Assembly: GCA_017860765.1 (NCBI GenBank)
Contig: JAGDMY010000019.1
Coordinates: 1 to 11,021, forward strand
Source of the DNA: Chloroflexota bacterium
GTDB lineage: Bacteria > Chloroflexota > Dehalococcoidia > Dehalococcoidales > UBA3254
Reading direction: 5' to 3'
DNA: 11,021 nucleotides
Part shown: in pieces, positions 1 through 7,471 of the stretch
Layout of the letters: every line of letters begins with the position of its first letter
How positions within the stretch are numbered: the first letter of the stretch is position 1
Made by a program: the position numbers and the translations under genes
Notes under the pieces: generated by a model
Told to the model about the DNA's origin: nothing
Seen by the model: the letters and a program-made list of their open reading frames with translations, nothing else
Database searches by the model: none

Positions 1-337
1 CGCCCGGAATGTCACCCTTGCCAGGGAAAGCTTGCAGGTGTGGGACAGCTATCTGCCCTATGCCGCCGTATTTGGTTTGACTGCCAATTGGATAAAACGC
101 TTCATTGAGCTGGACGCGGCTGTGCCGGTATGGTACTATCCCGGCGTCCACCCTTCCATCTCTACCGGCGGACTTTCCGCGGCTGCGGGTGGTCCCTCCC
201 TGTCTTCCCTGGGCAGCGCCTTCGCCGGTATGGCTAATACCATCAGCAACACCTTCTCCGGAGGTGGATCAGGCAGCGGTGGAGGGGGAGGAGGCGGTGG
301 CGGTGGTGGAGGCGGGGGTGGGGGAGGCTCCGGATAA
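1..337 (+). CDS. C-terminal end of a DUF2207-type membrane protein (partial)
   Basis: The frame is open from base 2 to the TAA at 335-337, so the gene begins upstream of the window; the TTG at 32 is an internal leucine, not a start. The visible 111 residues hold a WDSYLPYAAVFGL segment followed by a W-x-K-R-F motif, then a Pro/Tyr-rich stretch, a Ser/Ala/Gly-rich linker and a tail with 17 consecutive glycines ending Ser-Gly. This order (a 'YLPYA..FG' segment after the membrane helices, then a Ser-rich linker and a low-complexity Gly tail) is typical of DUF2207 proteins, predicted membrane proteins of unknown function. The glycine run uses mixed GGN codons, so it is not a simple nucleotide slip. 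It lies just upstream of the promoter of the next gene and has no evident link to the aromatic-metabolism genes. Family assignment is from C-terminal pattern only. Confidence 0.75.
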   Translation, partial: ARNVTLARESLQVWDSYLPYAAVFGLTANWIKRFIELDAAVPVWYYPGVHPSISTGGLSAAAGGPSLSSLGSAFAGMANTISNTFSGGGSGSGGGGGGGGGGGGGGGGGSG

Positions 338-400
338 AAAAACGGAGAAGCCGGCCAGATCGAAAATCCGGTCAATTTCGATGACAAAAGCCTGAGTCAG

Positions 401-429
401 TTGCCCGCTAGTTACTAACGGTGTATAAT
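401..429 (+). promoter_or_regulatory. Candidate sigma-70-type promoter for the first molybdoenzyme
   Basis: TTGCCC at 401-406 and a perfect TATAAT at 424-429 are separated by 17 bases, the ideal spacing. Transcription would start near 436, leaving a leader of about 60 bases before the ATG at 497. The gene also has a good ribosome binding site (GGAGG at 486-490, six bases before the ATG). The AT-rich leader shows no obvious riboswitch or attenuator structure. Confidence 0.6.
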
Positions 430-496
430 TGGCCTTAAAAAATAAATCAGTACGGGCGCCAGAGTAAAAAATAGAGTTTGGAACTGGAGGTACTTA

Positions 497-3145
497 ATGC
501 CGAAAAAAGGAAAGAATCCCGGCAGTGATGAAGTCAAGTCCTATCCCAAAGGAATTGGTTTCTGCTCCGTGGGCGCGGATGCGAATTCCTCGGTGATAGA
601 TGTAAAGGATGGCAAAATCATCCGCATCAAGCCTTTGCATTTTGACTGGAAATACAGGCCTGAGGAATTTAACCCCTGGAAGATTGAAGCCCGAGGCCAG
701 GAATTTGAGCCGACTATGAAGTCCTTGATACCCCCCTATAGTCTGGCTTACCGGAAGCGGGTCTATTCGCCCAACCGGATACTCTACCCCTTAAAGCGGG
801 TGGACTGGGACCCGGATGGCGAAAGGCACCCGGAAAACCGGGGTAAGAGCGGCTATGTCAGGATCTCCTGGGACGAAGCCCTGGATATTGTCATCAAGGA
901 AATAAAAAGGATCCAAAAACAGTACACCAGCTATGCTATTCTGGCCCAGGCTGATGGCCACGGAGAGACGCGGGTGGTGCACGCTCCTCACGGCTGCCAG
1001 AGACGGCTCCTGGACCTGCTCGGCGGCTACTCCCTGCAAATCAGGAATACGGACAGCTGGGAGGGCTGGTACTGGGGGGCCAAACATGTCTGGGGCATGG
1101 AGCCCCTGGGACAGATGGGGCCGGTCAACAATGTCATCCCGGACGTGATGCAAAATGGCGAAATGGTCCTTTTCTGGGGATGCGACCCGGAGACGACGCC
1201 CTGGGGCTTTGACGGCCAGATGGCCAGCCGGGTCTGCTACTGGTTTAATGATCTGGGCATCAAGTCGATCTATGTCTGCCCCGATTTAAACTATGGGGCG
1301 GCAGTCCACGCTGACAAATGGATACCCATCTTGCCCAACACCGATGCGGCGCTGCACCTTGCCATTGCCTATACCTGGATTACGCAGGGCACCTATGATA
1401 AGGCCTATGTAGCCACGCACACCTTCGGTTTTGATAAATTTGTCGAATATGTCACCGGAAAGGAAGATGGGGTCGCCAAGACCCCCGAGTGGGCCGCAGC
1501 AAAAACCGGGGTGCCTTCCCGGATAATTAAAGCCCTGGCGCGGACCTGGGCCTCCAGAAGGACTTCGGTGACTCACGGCAATGGCGGCTCGATGATCCGG
1601 GGGCCATACTCCACGGAGCCCGGCAGGCTGGAGATCTTGCTCCTCGCGATGCAGGGAATAGGCAAACCGGGGAGACACTGGTTCAAAATGATAGAATGGG
1701 GCCTGTTTGGCAATCCGGCGCAGTACCCTATGCCCATGGCAATAGAATTGCCGGACGTTATGGCAGCCTGCCGGGGTCAGGCGGCCTCTTCGATGAGAGC
1801 GGTGCAAAAGGGGCTGATCCCCAAAGGCCTGTTGCCCGAGCTGGACTGGCCAAAACAGATTATCCCCAAGACCCTGGTCCCGGATGCGATCCTGAATCCG
1901 CCCCTCAAATGGTATGGCACATCCAGTGCCCGGGAGCCGCTGGAAGACCAGTTCAAACAATATCAATACCCCGTCGAGGGATTGCCCGAAGCCCACATGA
2001 TATGGAGCGATTCGCCTTCCTGGACCACCTGCTGGAATAACGGTTTCAAATTGGGCACTGCCTTCAGAAGCCCCAAGATTGAATTTGTTTTATTGCAGCA
2101 TCCCTGGATGGAGAACGACTGCCTTTATGCCGATATCATCCTGCCATCCAATACCAAATTCGAGCAAGAGCTGGATATAGCGGCAGATACCGCCAATGGC
2201 CAATTCCATACGGTCCTGCTGGAGGAAAAATGCATTGAGCCCATCGGGGAGTCCAAAAGCGACTATGAAATCGTTTGCCTTATCGCCGAGAGGCTGGGCC
2301 TGCTCGAAGAATTCACCGTCGGCAGGACTCCTGAAGAATGGGTCAGACTCGGTTTTGATACTTCGGGCATTGCCAAAATGATCAGCTACGATCAGCTGAA
2401 GGAAAAGCAGTATTTTGTGGTCCCCACCGACCCGCAATGGAAAAAATACAAAGTCGGCCTCAAGGATTTCTACGATAAGCCAGAAGAGCATCCCTTAAAG
2501 ACGCCTTCCGGGAAGATAGAGTTCTATTCCCAGAATCTGGCCAAACACTTCCCGGGCGATAAGGAAAGACCTCCTGTTCCCCATTGGATTGAGAGAGGTG
2601 AAAGCCATGACGAAAGGCTCTCCAGCGAAAGGGCCCAGAAATATCCGCTGCTGATAGTCTCCAACCACGGCCGCTGGCGGGTGCATTCACAGCACGACGA
2701 TATCTCCTGGATCAGGGAGATCCACACCTGCAAAGTCACGGGGCCGGACGGGTACGGCTATGAGCCGATCTGGATTAATCCGCTGGATGCCGCAAAAAGG
2801 GGCATTCAGAGCGGCGATGTGGTTAAAGTCTATAACGAGCGGGGAGGCGTCCTGGTAGGCGCCTATGTTACCGAAAGGATAATGCCGGGGGTGGTGTATG
2901 TCGACCACGGGGCCAGATATGATCCGATTGTGCCGGAGGAACTGGACCGGGGGGGCGCCGTCAATACCATCAGCCCGAGCAAAATCACCTCTAAGAATGT
3001 GGCCGGGATGGCTACCAGCGGTTTCCTGGTGAATGCGGAACGGGTGGACCTGGACGATTTAAGAAAAAGATACCCGGAGGTTTTTAACGTCAACTTTGAC
3101 AGGGCGGCCGGACAGCAGTTCGAGCGAATATTAGCCAGGCCATAG
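497..3145 (+). CDS. Molybdopterin oxidoreductase, transhydroxylase (AthL)-like large subunit, paralogue 1
   Basis: An 882-residue member of the DMSO-reductase superfamily, close in length and motifs to the large subunit of pyrogallol-phloroglucinol transhydroxylase (about 875 residues). Visible landmarks are VKDGKI near 36-41, the RISWDEALD motif at 122-130, the family signature D186-S187-W188-E-G-W (the AthL Asp174/Ser175/Trp176 site near molybdenum), a His at 155 aligning with AthL His144, and a C-terminal molybdopterin-binding domain from about residue 716. There is no N-terminal Cys cluster and no Tat signal, so the protein should be cytoplasmic and dependent on a separate Fe-S subunit, as AthL is. 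AthL Tyr152/Arg153 align with Ala163/Pro164, and I see no clear match for Tyr404, so it probably acts on another substrate or reaction; catechol dehydroxylases belong to the same broad group. No small-subunit gene is adjacent: the next gene is convergent, 17 bases away. The start is set by GGAGG at 486-490. Confidence 0.9.
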   Translation: MPKKGKNPGSDEVKSYPKGIGFCSVGADANSSVIDVKDGKIIRIKPLHFDWKYRPEEFNPWKIEARGQEFEPTMKSLIPPYSLAYRKRVYSPNRILYPLKRVDWDPDGERHPENRGKSGYVRISWDEALDIVIKEIKRIQKQYTSYAILAQADGHGETRVVHAPHGCQRRLLDLLGGYSLQIRNTDSWEGWYWGAKHVWGMEPLGQMGPVNNVIPDVMQNGEMVLFWGCDPETTPWGFDGQMASRVCYWFNDLGIKSIYVCPDLNYGAAVHADKWIPILPNTDAALHLAIAYTWITQGTYDKAYVATHTFGFDKFVEYVTGKEDGVAKTPEWAAAKTGVPSRIIKALARTWASRRTSVTHGNGGSMIRGPYSTEPGRLEILLLAMQGIGKPGRHWFKMIEWGLFGNPAQYPMPMAIELPDVMAACRGQAASSMRAVQKGLIPKGLLPELDWPKQIIPKTLVPDAILNPPLKWYGTSSAREPLEDQFKQYQYPVEGLPEAHMIWSDSPSWTTCWNNGFKLGTAFRSPKIEFVLLQHPWMENDCLYADIILPSNTKFEQELDIAADTANGQFHTVLLEEKCIEPIGESKSDYEIVCLIAERLGLLEEFTVGRTPEEWVRLGFDTSGIAKMISYDQLKEKQYFVVPTDPQWKKYKVGLKDFYDKPEEHPLKTPSGKIEFYSQNLAKHFPGDKERPPVPHWIERGESHDERLSSERAQKYPLLIVSNHGRWRVHSQHDDISWIREIHTCKVTGPDGYGYEPIWINPLDAAKRGIQSGDVVKVYNERGGVLVGAYVTERIMPGVVYVDHGARYDPIVPEELDRGGAVNTISPSKITSKNVAGMATSGFLVNAERVDLDDLRKRYPEVFNVNFDRAAGQQFERILARP

Positions 3146-3162
3146 CCAATCCAGTCGCTGTT

Positions 3163-3798
3163 TCAGGACTCCAGAATGCCGTTCTGGATGGCGTAGCGGA
3201 TTATTTCGGCATTGCTGCTCATATTCATTTTCTCCAGAATATGGCGGCGGTGAACGTGGATGGTTTTAACACTGATGCAGAGCTCATCAGCGATGGCTTT
3301 GACCTTCTTCCCTTTGGCAATCATATACATCACCTGATATTCACGGTCCGAGAGGGTTTCATGCCCCGGTTTAGCGCTCCCGGCTTTTTGAGAAGTCACC
3401 AGCAGTTTAGCCAGGGAATCACTGATGTACATTCCGCCCTGTGATACTTTGCGGATGGCTTCGATCAGCTCAAAAGGCGCATTTTGTTTGGTCAAATATC
3501 CTGAAGCTCCGGCCTGCAGCATCCTTAATCCATAATATTTTTCCGGGTGAATGGTCAATATCAGCACCGGCAGATGCGGTTTTAGTTTTTTTATCTCCCG
3601 GATGACCTCCAGGCCCTCACTGCCGGGCATGGATATGTCCAGCAGGACCAGGTCATAGTCTTTTTCCCTGATTTTCCCTAAAACCTCGCTGCCATTTTCC
3701 GCCTCACCCCCTACTTTCATATCCGGCATGTCTTCGATGATCCGCATGATTCCCTGCCTGACAACCGGATGGTCATCGGCGATCAGTATTTCTAGCAT
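3163..3798 (-). CDS. NarL/FixJ-family two-component response regulator
   Basis: A 211-residue protein with an N-terminal receiver domain and a C-terminal LuxR-type helix-turn-helix. Receiver residues are all present: acidic pair Asp8-Asp9, phospho-acceptor Asp54 (in LLDISMPG), Thr82 and Lys104. The DNA-binding domain spans about 148-205 (LSDREYQV, then ISVKTIHVHRRHI). Its ATG overlaps the end of the kinase gene by seven bases, so the two are probably translationally coupled and form one signalling pair. The gene is convergent with the first molybdoenzyme. Target promoters are not shown by the sequence; the divergent intergenic region at 4899-5114 and the promoter at 401-429 are the natural local candidates. 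Confidence 0.95.
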   Translation of the reverse strand: MLEILIADDHPVVRQGIMRIIEDMPDMKVGGEAENGSEVLGKIREKDYDLVLLDISMPGSEGLEVIREIKKLKPHLPVLILTIHPEKYYGLRMLQAGASGYLTKQNAPFELIEAIRKVSQGGMYISDSLAKLLVTSQKAGSAKPGHETLSDREYQVMYMIAKGKKVKAIADELCISVKTIHVHRRHILEKMNMSSNAEIIRYAIQNGILES

Positions 3799-4898
3799 TT
3801 GTAGCCACCCGCCTTCATGGGTATCGAAATGAATATCGAAGTCCCTTTATTTTTAGCTCCAGAAATTTCAAAATGGCCCCCCAGGAATTTAACCCGCTCC
3901 CGCATACCGATTATGCCAAACGACCTGGGATTGGCGATCTGTTTCGGAGTAATCCCGGTGCCGTTATCAACCACGCTCAATATCGCCAGATTATTTTCCT
4001 TCTTTAAGCTTATGCGCACCCGGGTTGCTTTGGAATGGCGAAAAATGTTGGTCAGGGCCTCCTGGAAGATGCGGTAAACGGTGGTGGAAAGCTGCTTGTC
4101 CAGCTTGACTTTCCGGTCAATGCTGGACTCGCATTTGATATCGGTCATCTCCTGGAATTCTTCCACGAGCCATTCCATGGAGTCCGGGAGACCCAGGTCG
4201 TCCAGCCAGGTGGGCCTCATGACAGCCGATATCCATCTCACTTTCTTAAAGGTCTCATCAATCAGTTTCAGCGTTGAATCGATCACTGTGTACAGGGCCC
4301 CTTCGCTGTGATTTAAGTTTTTCCGCAGCCAGCAGACGTCCATTTTCATAGCTGTCAAAGCCTGCCCCAGTTCGTCATGAATTACACGTGAGATATTGCC
4401 CCGCTCCTCTTCTCTCACGGAATCCAGGTGAGCTGAAAGATTGCGCAGTTCCGCATTCAACCCGGACAATTGCGCCTCGGCCTTCTTGCGTTCGGTGATA
4501 TCCACCCAATTTGATAAGAAAAATTTTAATTTACCATCTATAACGACGGGTTTAGCCGAGACCTGAATCCAGAAAAGTTCGCCTCTCTTGTTGCGGGCCG
4601 GTTTCTCAATGCTCTTCTCTCCGCTGAGCATATTTGTTTTTAATTCCTCGGTCTGCCGGTTGATATCACCAAACCACCACGGATAGGGCGGTTTGGTCCC
4701 CAGGAGCTCTTTCGAGGAAAACCCGGTTACCTCTTCCAGCGCGGAATTGACATAGCTTATGGAGGTGTCCGGATCGATTATCAATAGAGGGTAGGGAGCA
4801 TACTCGCGCAGGTTGTTAATGAATACCTCCAGTTCATGGATGGTTTCCTGCCCTTTCTTCCTCTTCCCGACCCCTGACACCGCCGACCGACCTGGCAT
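3792..4898 (-). CDS. Soluble PAS-domain sensor histidine kinase (NarX/DegS type, HisKA_3)
   Basis: A 368-residue kinase with no hydrophobic membrane segment, so it should sense a cytoplasmic signal. A single PAS domain spans roughly 25-130 (LLIIDPDTSISYVNSA, then VTGFSSKELLG), followed by a PAC-like end (WVDITERKKAEAQL, 131-144) and a helical linker. The HisKA_3 dimerisation domain carries phospho-acceptor His174 in VIHDELGQ. The ATPase domain has its N-box at 279-290 (Asn284), Asp311 in VVDNGTG, the GIIGMRERV box at 328-336 and a GTS motif near 352. This is the NarL-partner class of kinase, matching the regulator encoded just downstream. The ligand of the PAS domain is unknown; an aromatic substrate or redox cue would fit the neighbourhood, but that is inference. 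The ATG at 4898 has only a weak ribosome binding site (AGGCGAG-like). Confidence 0.94.
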   Translation of the reverse strand: MPGRSAVSGVGKRKKGQETIHELEVFINNLREYAPYPLLIIDPDTSISYVNSALEEVTGFSSKELLGTKPPYPWWFGDINRQTEELKTNMLSGEKSIEKPARNKRGELFWIQVSAKPVVIDGKLKFFLSNWVDITERKKAEAQLSGLNAELRNLSAHLDSVREEERGNISRVIHDELGQALTAMKMDVCWLRKNLNHSEGALYTVIDSTLKLIDETFKKVRWISAVMRPTWLDDLGLPDSMEWLVEEFQEMTDIKCESSIDRKVKLDKQLSTTVYRIFQEALTNIFRHSKATRVRISLKKENNLAILSVVDNGTGITPKQIANPRSFGIIGMRERVKFLGGHFEISGAKNKGTSIFISIPMKAGGYKC

Positions 4899-4959
4899 AG
4901 GCTCGCCTGCCTTTTCCGTGAATTTTACCTTTCCCGCAAAGATTCTATTACGGGATAAT

Positions 4960-4988
4960 TATATACCCTGATCCGAATTCAAATCCAA
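4960..4988 (-). promoter_or_regulatory. Candidate promoter for the two-component operon
   Basis: Read on the minus strand, TTGGAT (4988-4983) and TATATA (4965-4960) are separated by 17 bases; an alternative -10 TATAAT lies at 4963-4958 with 19-base spacing. Initiation would fall near 4950, about 50 bases before the kinase ATG. This is a pattern match only. Confidence 0.4.
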
Positions 4989-4999
4989 TCCGGCCAACC

Positions 5000-5022
5000 G
5001 GCGGACAGCGGCCGTCCCCGCC
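5000..5022. repeat. GC-rich imperfect hairpin in the divergent intergenic region
   Basis: GGCGGAC (5000-5006) can pair with GTCCCCGCC (5014-5022) through a two-base bulge, inside a GC-rich island (about 4990-5036) that stands out from the AT-rich flanks. It is not followed by a T-run on either strand, so it is not a simple intrinsic terminator. Function unknown. Confidence 0.25.
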
Positions 5023-5038
5023 CGGCCGGAACCGCCTT

Positions 5039-5057
5039 AGAAAATAAGTAATTTTCT
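5039..5057. promoter_or_regulatory. Perfect inverted repeat, possible operator
   Basis: AGAAAAT (5039-5045) and ATTTTCT (5051-5057) form a perfect 7-base inverted repeat with a 5-base spacer. It lies about 58 bases upstream of the cupin GTG, where no convincing -35/-10 pair is seen on the plus strand. Such symmetry suits a dimeric regulator, and the adjacent NarL-type regulator is a possible candidate, but AT-rich arms can arise by chance. Confidence 0.35.
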
Positions 5058-5114
5058 GATAAGAGAATAATCCCTTTTCCAATATTTTATTGGCCTGCCA
5101 TTTCATATTATAAG

Positions 5115-5528
5115 GTGAATAATTCTCTCCCTGTCCCGACGATTTTGGAGAGTGATCGAAGATTGATTCTGCGGAAATTTGAAGATTCCAATGAACAAAA
5201 TGGAGACGCCTTACTGGGTTCGTTAAAACTGGGCATCCGCAACAAGTGGCTGATCGGCAAGGGTGACCAAAACAGCGGCCGGGGGTTAAGCTTTGCCCTG
5301 AAATACAGTGTTATTGAACCTGGCAAATTATACCCGATGCATGCCAGCGAACATCCGGAAGCCATTTTTGTCATGGACGGCACCGGTCTCATTCAAAATG
5401 AAAAAGAAGAATTTGAGATAAAGGGGGGAGATGTTGTTTTGACCCGCAGCGGCGAGATGTGTTCCCTCCGCAACCTGGGCAAGACTGAATTGAAAACTCT
5501 GTCATGCATCGATTTAGTAAGCCATTAG
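5115..5528 (+). CDS. Small single-domain cupin protein with altered metal-site residues
   Basis: A 137-residue protein with one beta-barrel cupin domain at about 58-135. Cupin motif 1 is recognisable (PGKLYPMHASEH...E...G: Gly70, His76, His80, Glu82, Gly89), but the second His of the usual HxH is a Ser. Motif 2 is GGDVVLTRSGEMC....N, with Cys116 where the metal-binding His is normally found, and Ser in place of the usual Pro before Gly113. It may bind metal differently or act as a ligand-binding rather than catalytic barrel. It is the first gene of the plus-strand train and ends 12 bases before the dehydrogenase gene, suggesting co-transcription. The start is uncertain: GTG at 5115 has no clear ribosome binding site, while TTG at 5163 has GGAGAG ten bases upstream and would still keep the whole cupin domain. 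Function not recognised. Confidence 0.8.
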   Translation: MNNSLPVPTILESDRRLILRKFEDSNEQNGDALLGSLKLGIRNKWLIGKGDQNSGRGLSFALKYSVIEPGKLYPMHASEHPEAIFVMDGTGLIQNEKEEFEIKGGDVVLTRSGEMCSLRNLGKTELKTLSCIDLVSH

Positions 5529-5540
5529 CGAGGATTTCCG

Positions 5541-6503
5541 ATGGGCTCTAACCAGCTGAACAAGGTGGCCGTTATAGGTAGCGGAATTATGGGCGTAGGC
5601 ATCGCTCAGAATTTTGCTCAGGCCGGTCTGAAGGTCAAGCTGGTGGATGTGAACCGGGAAATCCTGGATAGCGCCATGGCCCAGATCAAGGCCAATGTCA
5701 ATTTATTCCAGGAATATAAACTTATCCGGGAAGACCCTTCAGAAATATTGTCCCGCATTGAACCGGCCCTGACCGATGGGTTGGAGCAGGCCATGGAAGG
5801 CTGCCATTACGTAGTGGAAGCCGTCCCTGAGAGCCTGGACATAAAAAAGGGCCTGTTCAGCCGGCTGGAGAAATGCAGCTCCAGCGCGATTATTGCCAGC
5901 AACAGCAGCAGTTTTACGGTCAACGAATTGGCGGCCGGGATGAAATACCCGGAACGGATGATCGGGGTACACTATTTTAATCCGGCCCATATCCTGCCGG
6001 TGGTGGAAATTCACCGGGGAGAGAAGACCTCCAAGGAGGTGGTTGACCTGGCCAGGGACCTGATGCTGAGAGCGGGCAAGAAACCGGTCCTGATCAGGAA
6101 GACCTTGCCGGGCTTCCTGGTAAACCGCCTTACCGGCGCCCTGGAGCGCGAAATTGACTATCTGCTGGATGAAGGAGTGGTAACTCCCGAGGACCTGGAT
6201 ACAGCGGTTAAAGGCAGCATCGGGTTCCGCATGGCCTGCCTGGGTCCCCAGGAGACTGAAGACATGATTGGATTAGACACCTCGATGCGGGTATCCAGGC
6301 GGGTTTATCGCACGCTGAGCAACGCCAGCGAACCTTCACCCCAGCTGGTGGCTAAAGTCGAGGCTGGAGAATTGGGAATTAAGACCGGAAAGGGATGGTA
6401 TGATTATTCCTCCAGACCCAGGGACCAGGTGCTGGACCAGAATAACAGAAAGCTCCTCCAGCAGCTGGCGGTTTTCCTGGCACGGGAAAAAGGGGCCCTT
6501 TAA
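5541..6503 (+). CDS. 3-hydroxyacyl-CoA dehydrogenase family protein (NAD-dependent)
   Basis: A 320-residue protein of the usual single-function HADH length. The N-terminal Rossmann domain has GSGIMG (Gly13, Gly15, Gly18) and Asp36 at the end of the second strand, which selects NAD over NADP. Catalytic residues are in place: Ser123 in the SNSSS segment, His144 in GVHYFNP, Glu156 in LPVVEI and Asn195 in PGFLVNRL. The C-terminal helical domain ends with GIKTGKGWYDY, where most relatives have Phe rather than Trp. The family oxidises (S)-3-hydroxyacyl-CoA to 3-oxoacyl-CoA, and some members act on free hydroxy acids. With a candidate cyclic-diketone hydrolase downstream, oxidation of a ring-opening product such as 3-hydroxy-5-oxohexanoate is a plausible role, but a 3-hydroxybutyryl-CoA dehydrogenase role is equally open from the sequence. 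The start is supported by GAGG seven bases upstream. Confidence 0.93.
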   Translation: MGSNQLNKVAVIGSGIMGVGIAQNFAQAGLKVKLVDVNREILDSAMAQIKANVNLFQEYKLIREDPSEILSRIEPALTDGLEQAMEGCHYVVEAVPESLDIKKGLFSRLEKCSSSAIIASNSSSFTVNELAAGMKYPERMIGVHYFNPAHILPVVEIHRGEKTSKEVVDLARDLMLRAGKKPVLIRKTLPGFLVNRLTGALEREIDYLLDEGVVTPEDLDTAVKGSIGFRMACLGPQETEDMIGLDTSMRVSRRVYRTLSNASEPSPQLVAKVEAGELGIKTGKGWYDYSSRPRDQVLDQNNRKLLQQLAVFLAREKGAL

Positions 6504-6619
6504 GCTTAAACATTCAAAAAGGACTCCCGGTAATAGATTTTTCGGGCTAGACTTCAATATAATAAGTGCGAAACAGATCTGGAATTTGAGTATAAAAAAT
6601 TACAAAGGAGCGTGAGAAA

Positions 6620-7471
6620 ATGGCTGGCAAACATATCACTAATTTTGTCCCGACACCGAACCTGGAGGACTACAGCAAAAAATATGCCGAACATCTGCAA
6701 TTTGAGCGCAAAGACGGCATCCTTCAGGTGCGTATGCACACCAAGGGCGGCCCGGTAAAATGGAGCTTTGAAATGCATCAAGCCCTGTGCGAAGCCTGGA
6801 CCGATATCGGCCATGACCCCAAAAATGAAGTCCTGATTCTAACCTCCACCGATCCCTACTGGATAGGTGAATTTGACGAACAGTCGTTCCACGATGCCGA
6901 GACTGACCCGGATAAGAACGTCATGTTTTTCGATTCCTATCATGATGCCACCAAGATAATGGAAAATTTTATCTGGGATATTGATATACCCACCATCGCC
7001 GCCATCAACGGTCCCGGACTTCACTGGGAATGCGCCATGATGTGCGACATCACCCTGTGCGTGCCGGATTTCATGCTGCGGGACGACCATTTCGGAGATG
7101 CGACGGTCCCGGGCGATGGACAGGCGCTCATAATACAGGCCGTTTGCGGAATGAAACGCGGCAGCTACATGATGTTTACCGTAAATAGTGTGGATGCCAA
7201 GACCTGCCTGGACTGGGGTTTGGTAAATGAAGTCCTGCCGAAGGAAAAACTCCTGCCCCGGGCCTGGGAGCTGGCTGAAAAAATCAAAAAACAGCCGCAG
7301 ATGATTCGTCGGCTGACCCATCAGCTCACTGTCCGTCCCTGGAAACTTGTCTTGATGGACCACCTGCAGGTCCAGATGGGCCACGAGATGTATGCCCTGG
7401 CAATGACCGGTGGCGCTCATCATTTTAATGAGATTAAATCGAAGTGGAATCCTTCGGAGAAAAAGAAATAG
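6620..7471 (+). CDS. Crotonase-fold C-C hydrolase, 6-oxocamphor hydrolase-like (candidate cyclic beta-diketone hydrolase)
   Basis: A 283-residue crotonase-superfamily protein. It aligns along its length with 6-oxocamphor hydrolase of Rhodococcus, which cleaves a C-C bond of a cyclic 1,3-diketone by a retro-Claisen reaction. Shared patterns include YSxKY near 18-22, the VPGDG motif at 163-167 and LLPRAWELA at 211-219. All five residues described for the Rhodococcus active site have counterparts: Trp48 (Trp40), His135 (His122), His157 (His145), Asp166 (Asp154) and Glu256 (Glu244). The usual crotonase GGG oxyanion loop is replaced by GLHWE, as in the hydrolase (NHPE), which argues against simple enoyl-CoA hydratase activity. 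The alignment is from memory, not a search. The gene has AAAGGAG nine bases before the ATG. It follows the HADH gene after 116 bases and is followed by an SDR, which fits ring opening of a reduced polyhydroxybenzene such as dihydrophloroglucinol. The exact substrate is inference. Confidence 0.85.
   Translation: MAGKHITNFVPTPNLEDYSKKYAEHLQFERKDGILQVRMHTKGGPVKWSFEMHQALCEAWTDIGHDPKNEVLILTSTDPYWIGEFDEQSFHDAETDPDKNVMFFDSYHDATKIMENFIWDIDIPTIAAINGPGLHWECAMMCDITLCVPDFMLRDDHFGDATVPGDGQALIIQAVCGMKRGSYMMFTVNSVDAKTCLDWGLVNEVLPKEKLLPRAWELAEKIKKQPQMIRRLTHQLTVRPWKLVLMDHLQVQMGHEMYALAMTGGAHHFNEIKSKWNPSEKKK

Noticed and set aside
320..358. CTCCG...CGGAG inverted repeat around the stop codon of the first gene, a possible terminator.
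   Set aside because: The stem is only about five pairs, the loop holds the A-run, and no T-run follows on the plus strand.
1286..1996. Long minus-strand open frame of 236 codons within the first molybdoenzyme gene.
   Set aside because: It is the complement of a well-supported coding sequence, shows no recognisable family pattern and is best explained by codon bias.
6558..6563. TATAAT upstream of the hydrolase gene, a possible internal promoter.
   Set aside because: No acceptable -35 element lies 16-18 bases upstream; the hexamer alone is expected by chance in AT-rich spacers.
6620..7471. BamA-type 6-oxocyclohexene-1-carbonyl-CoA hydrolase (benzoyl-CoA pathway) as identity of the crotonase-fold gene.
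   Set aside because: BamA is about 100 residues longer, and the catalytic residues and VPGDG motif here match 6-oxocamphor hydrolase; no benzoyl-CoA reductase genes are nearby.
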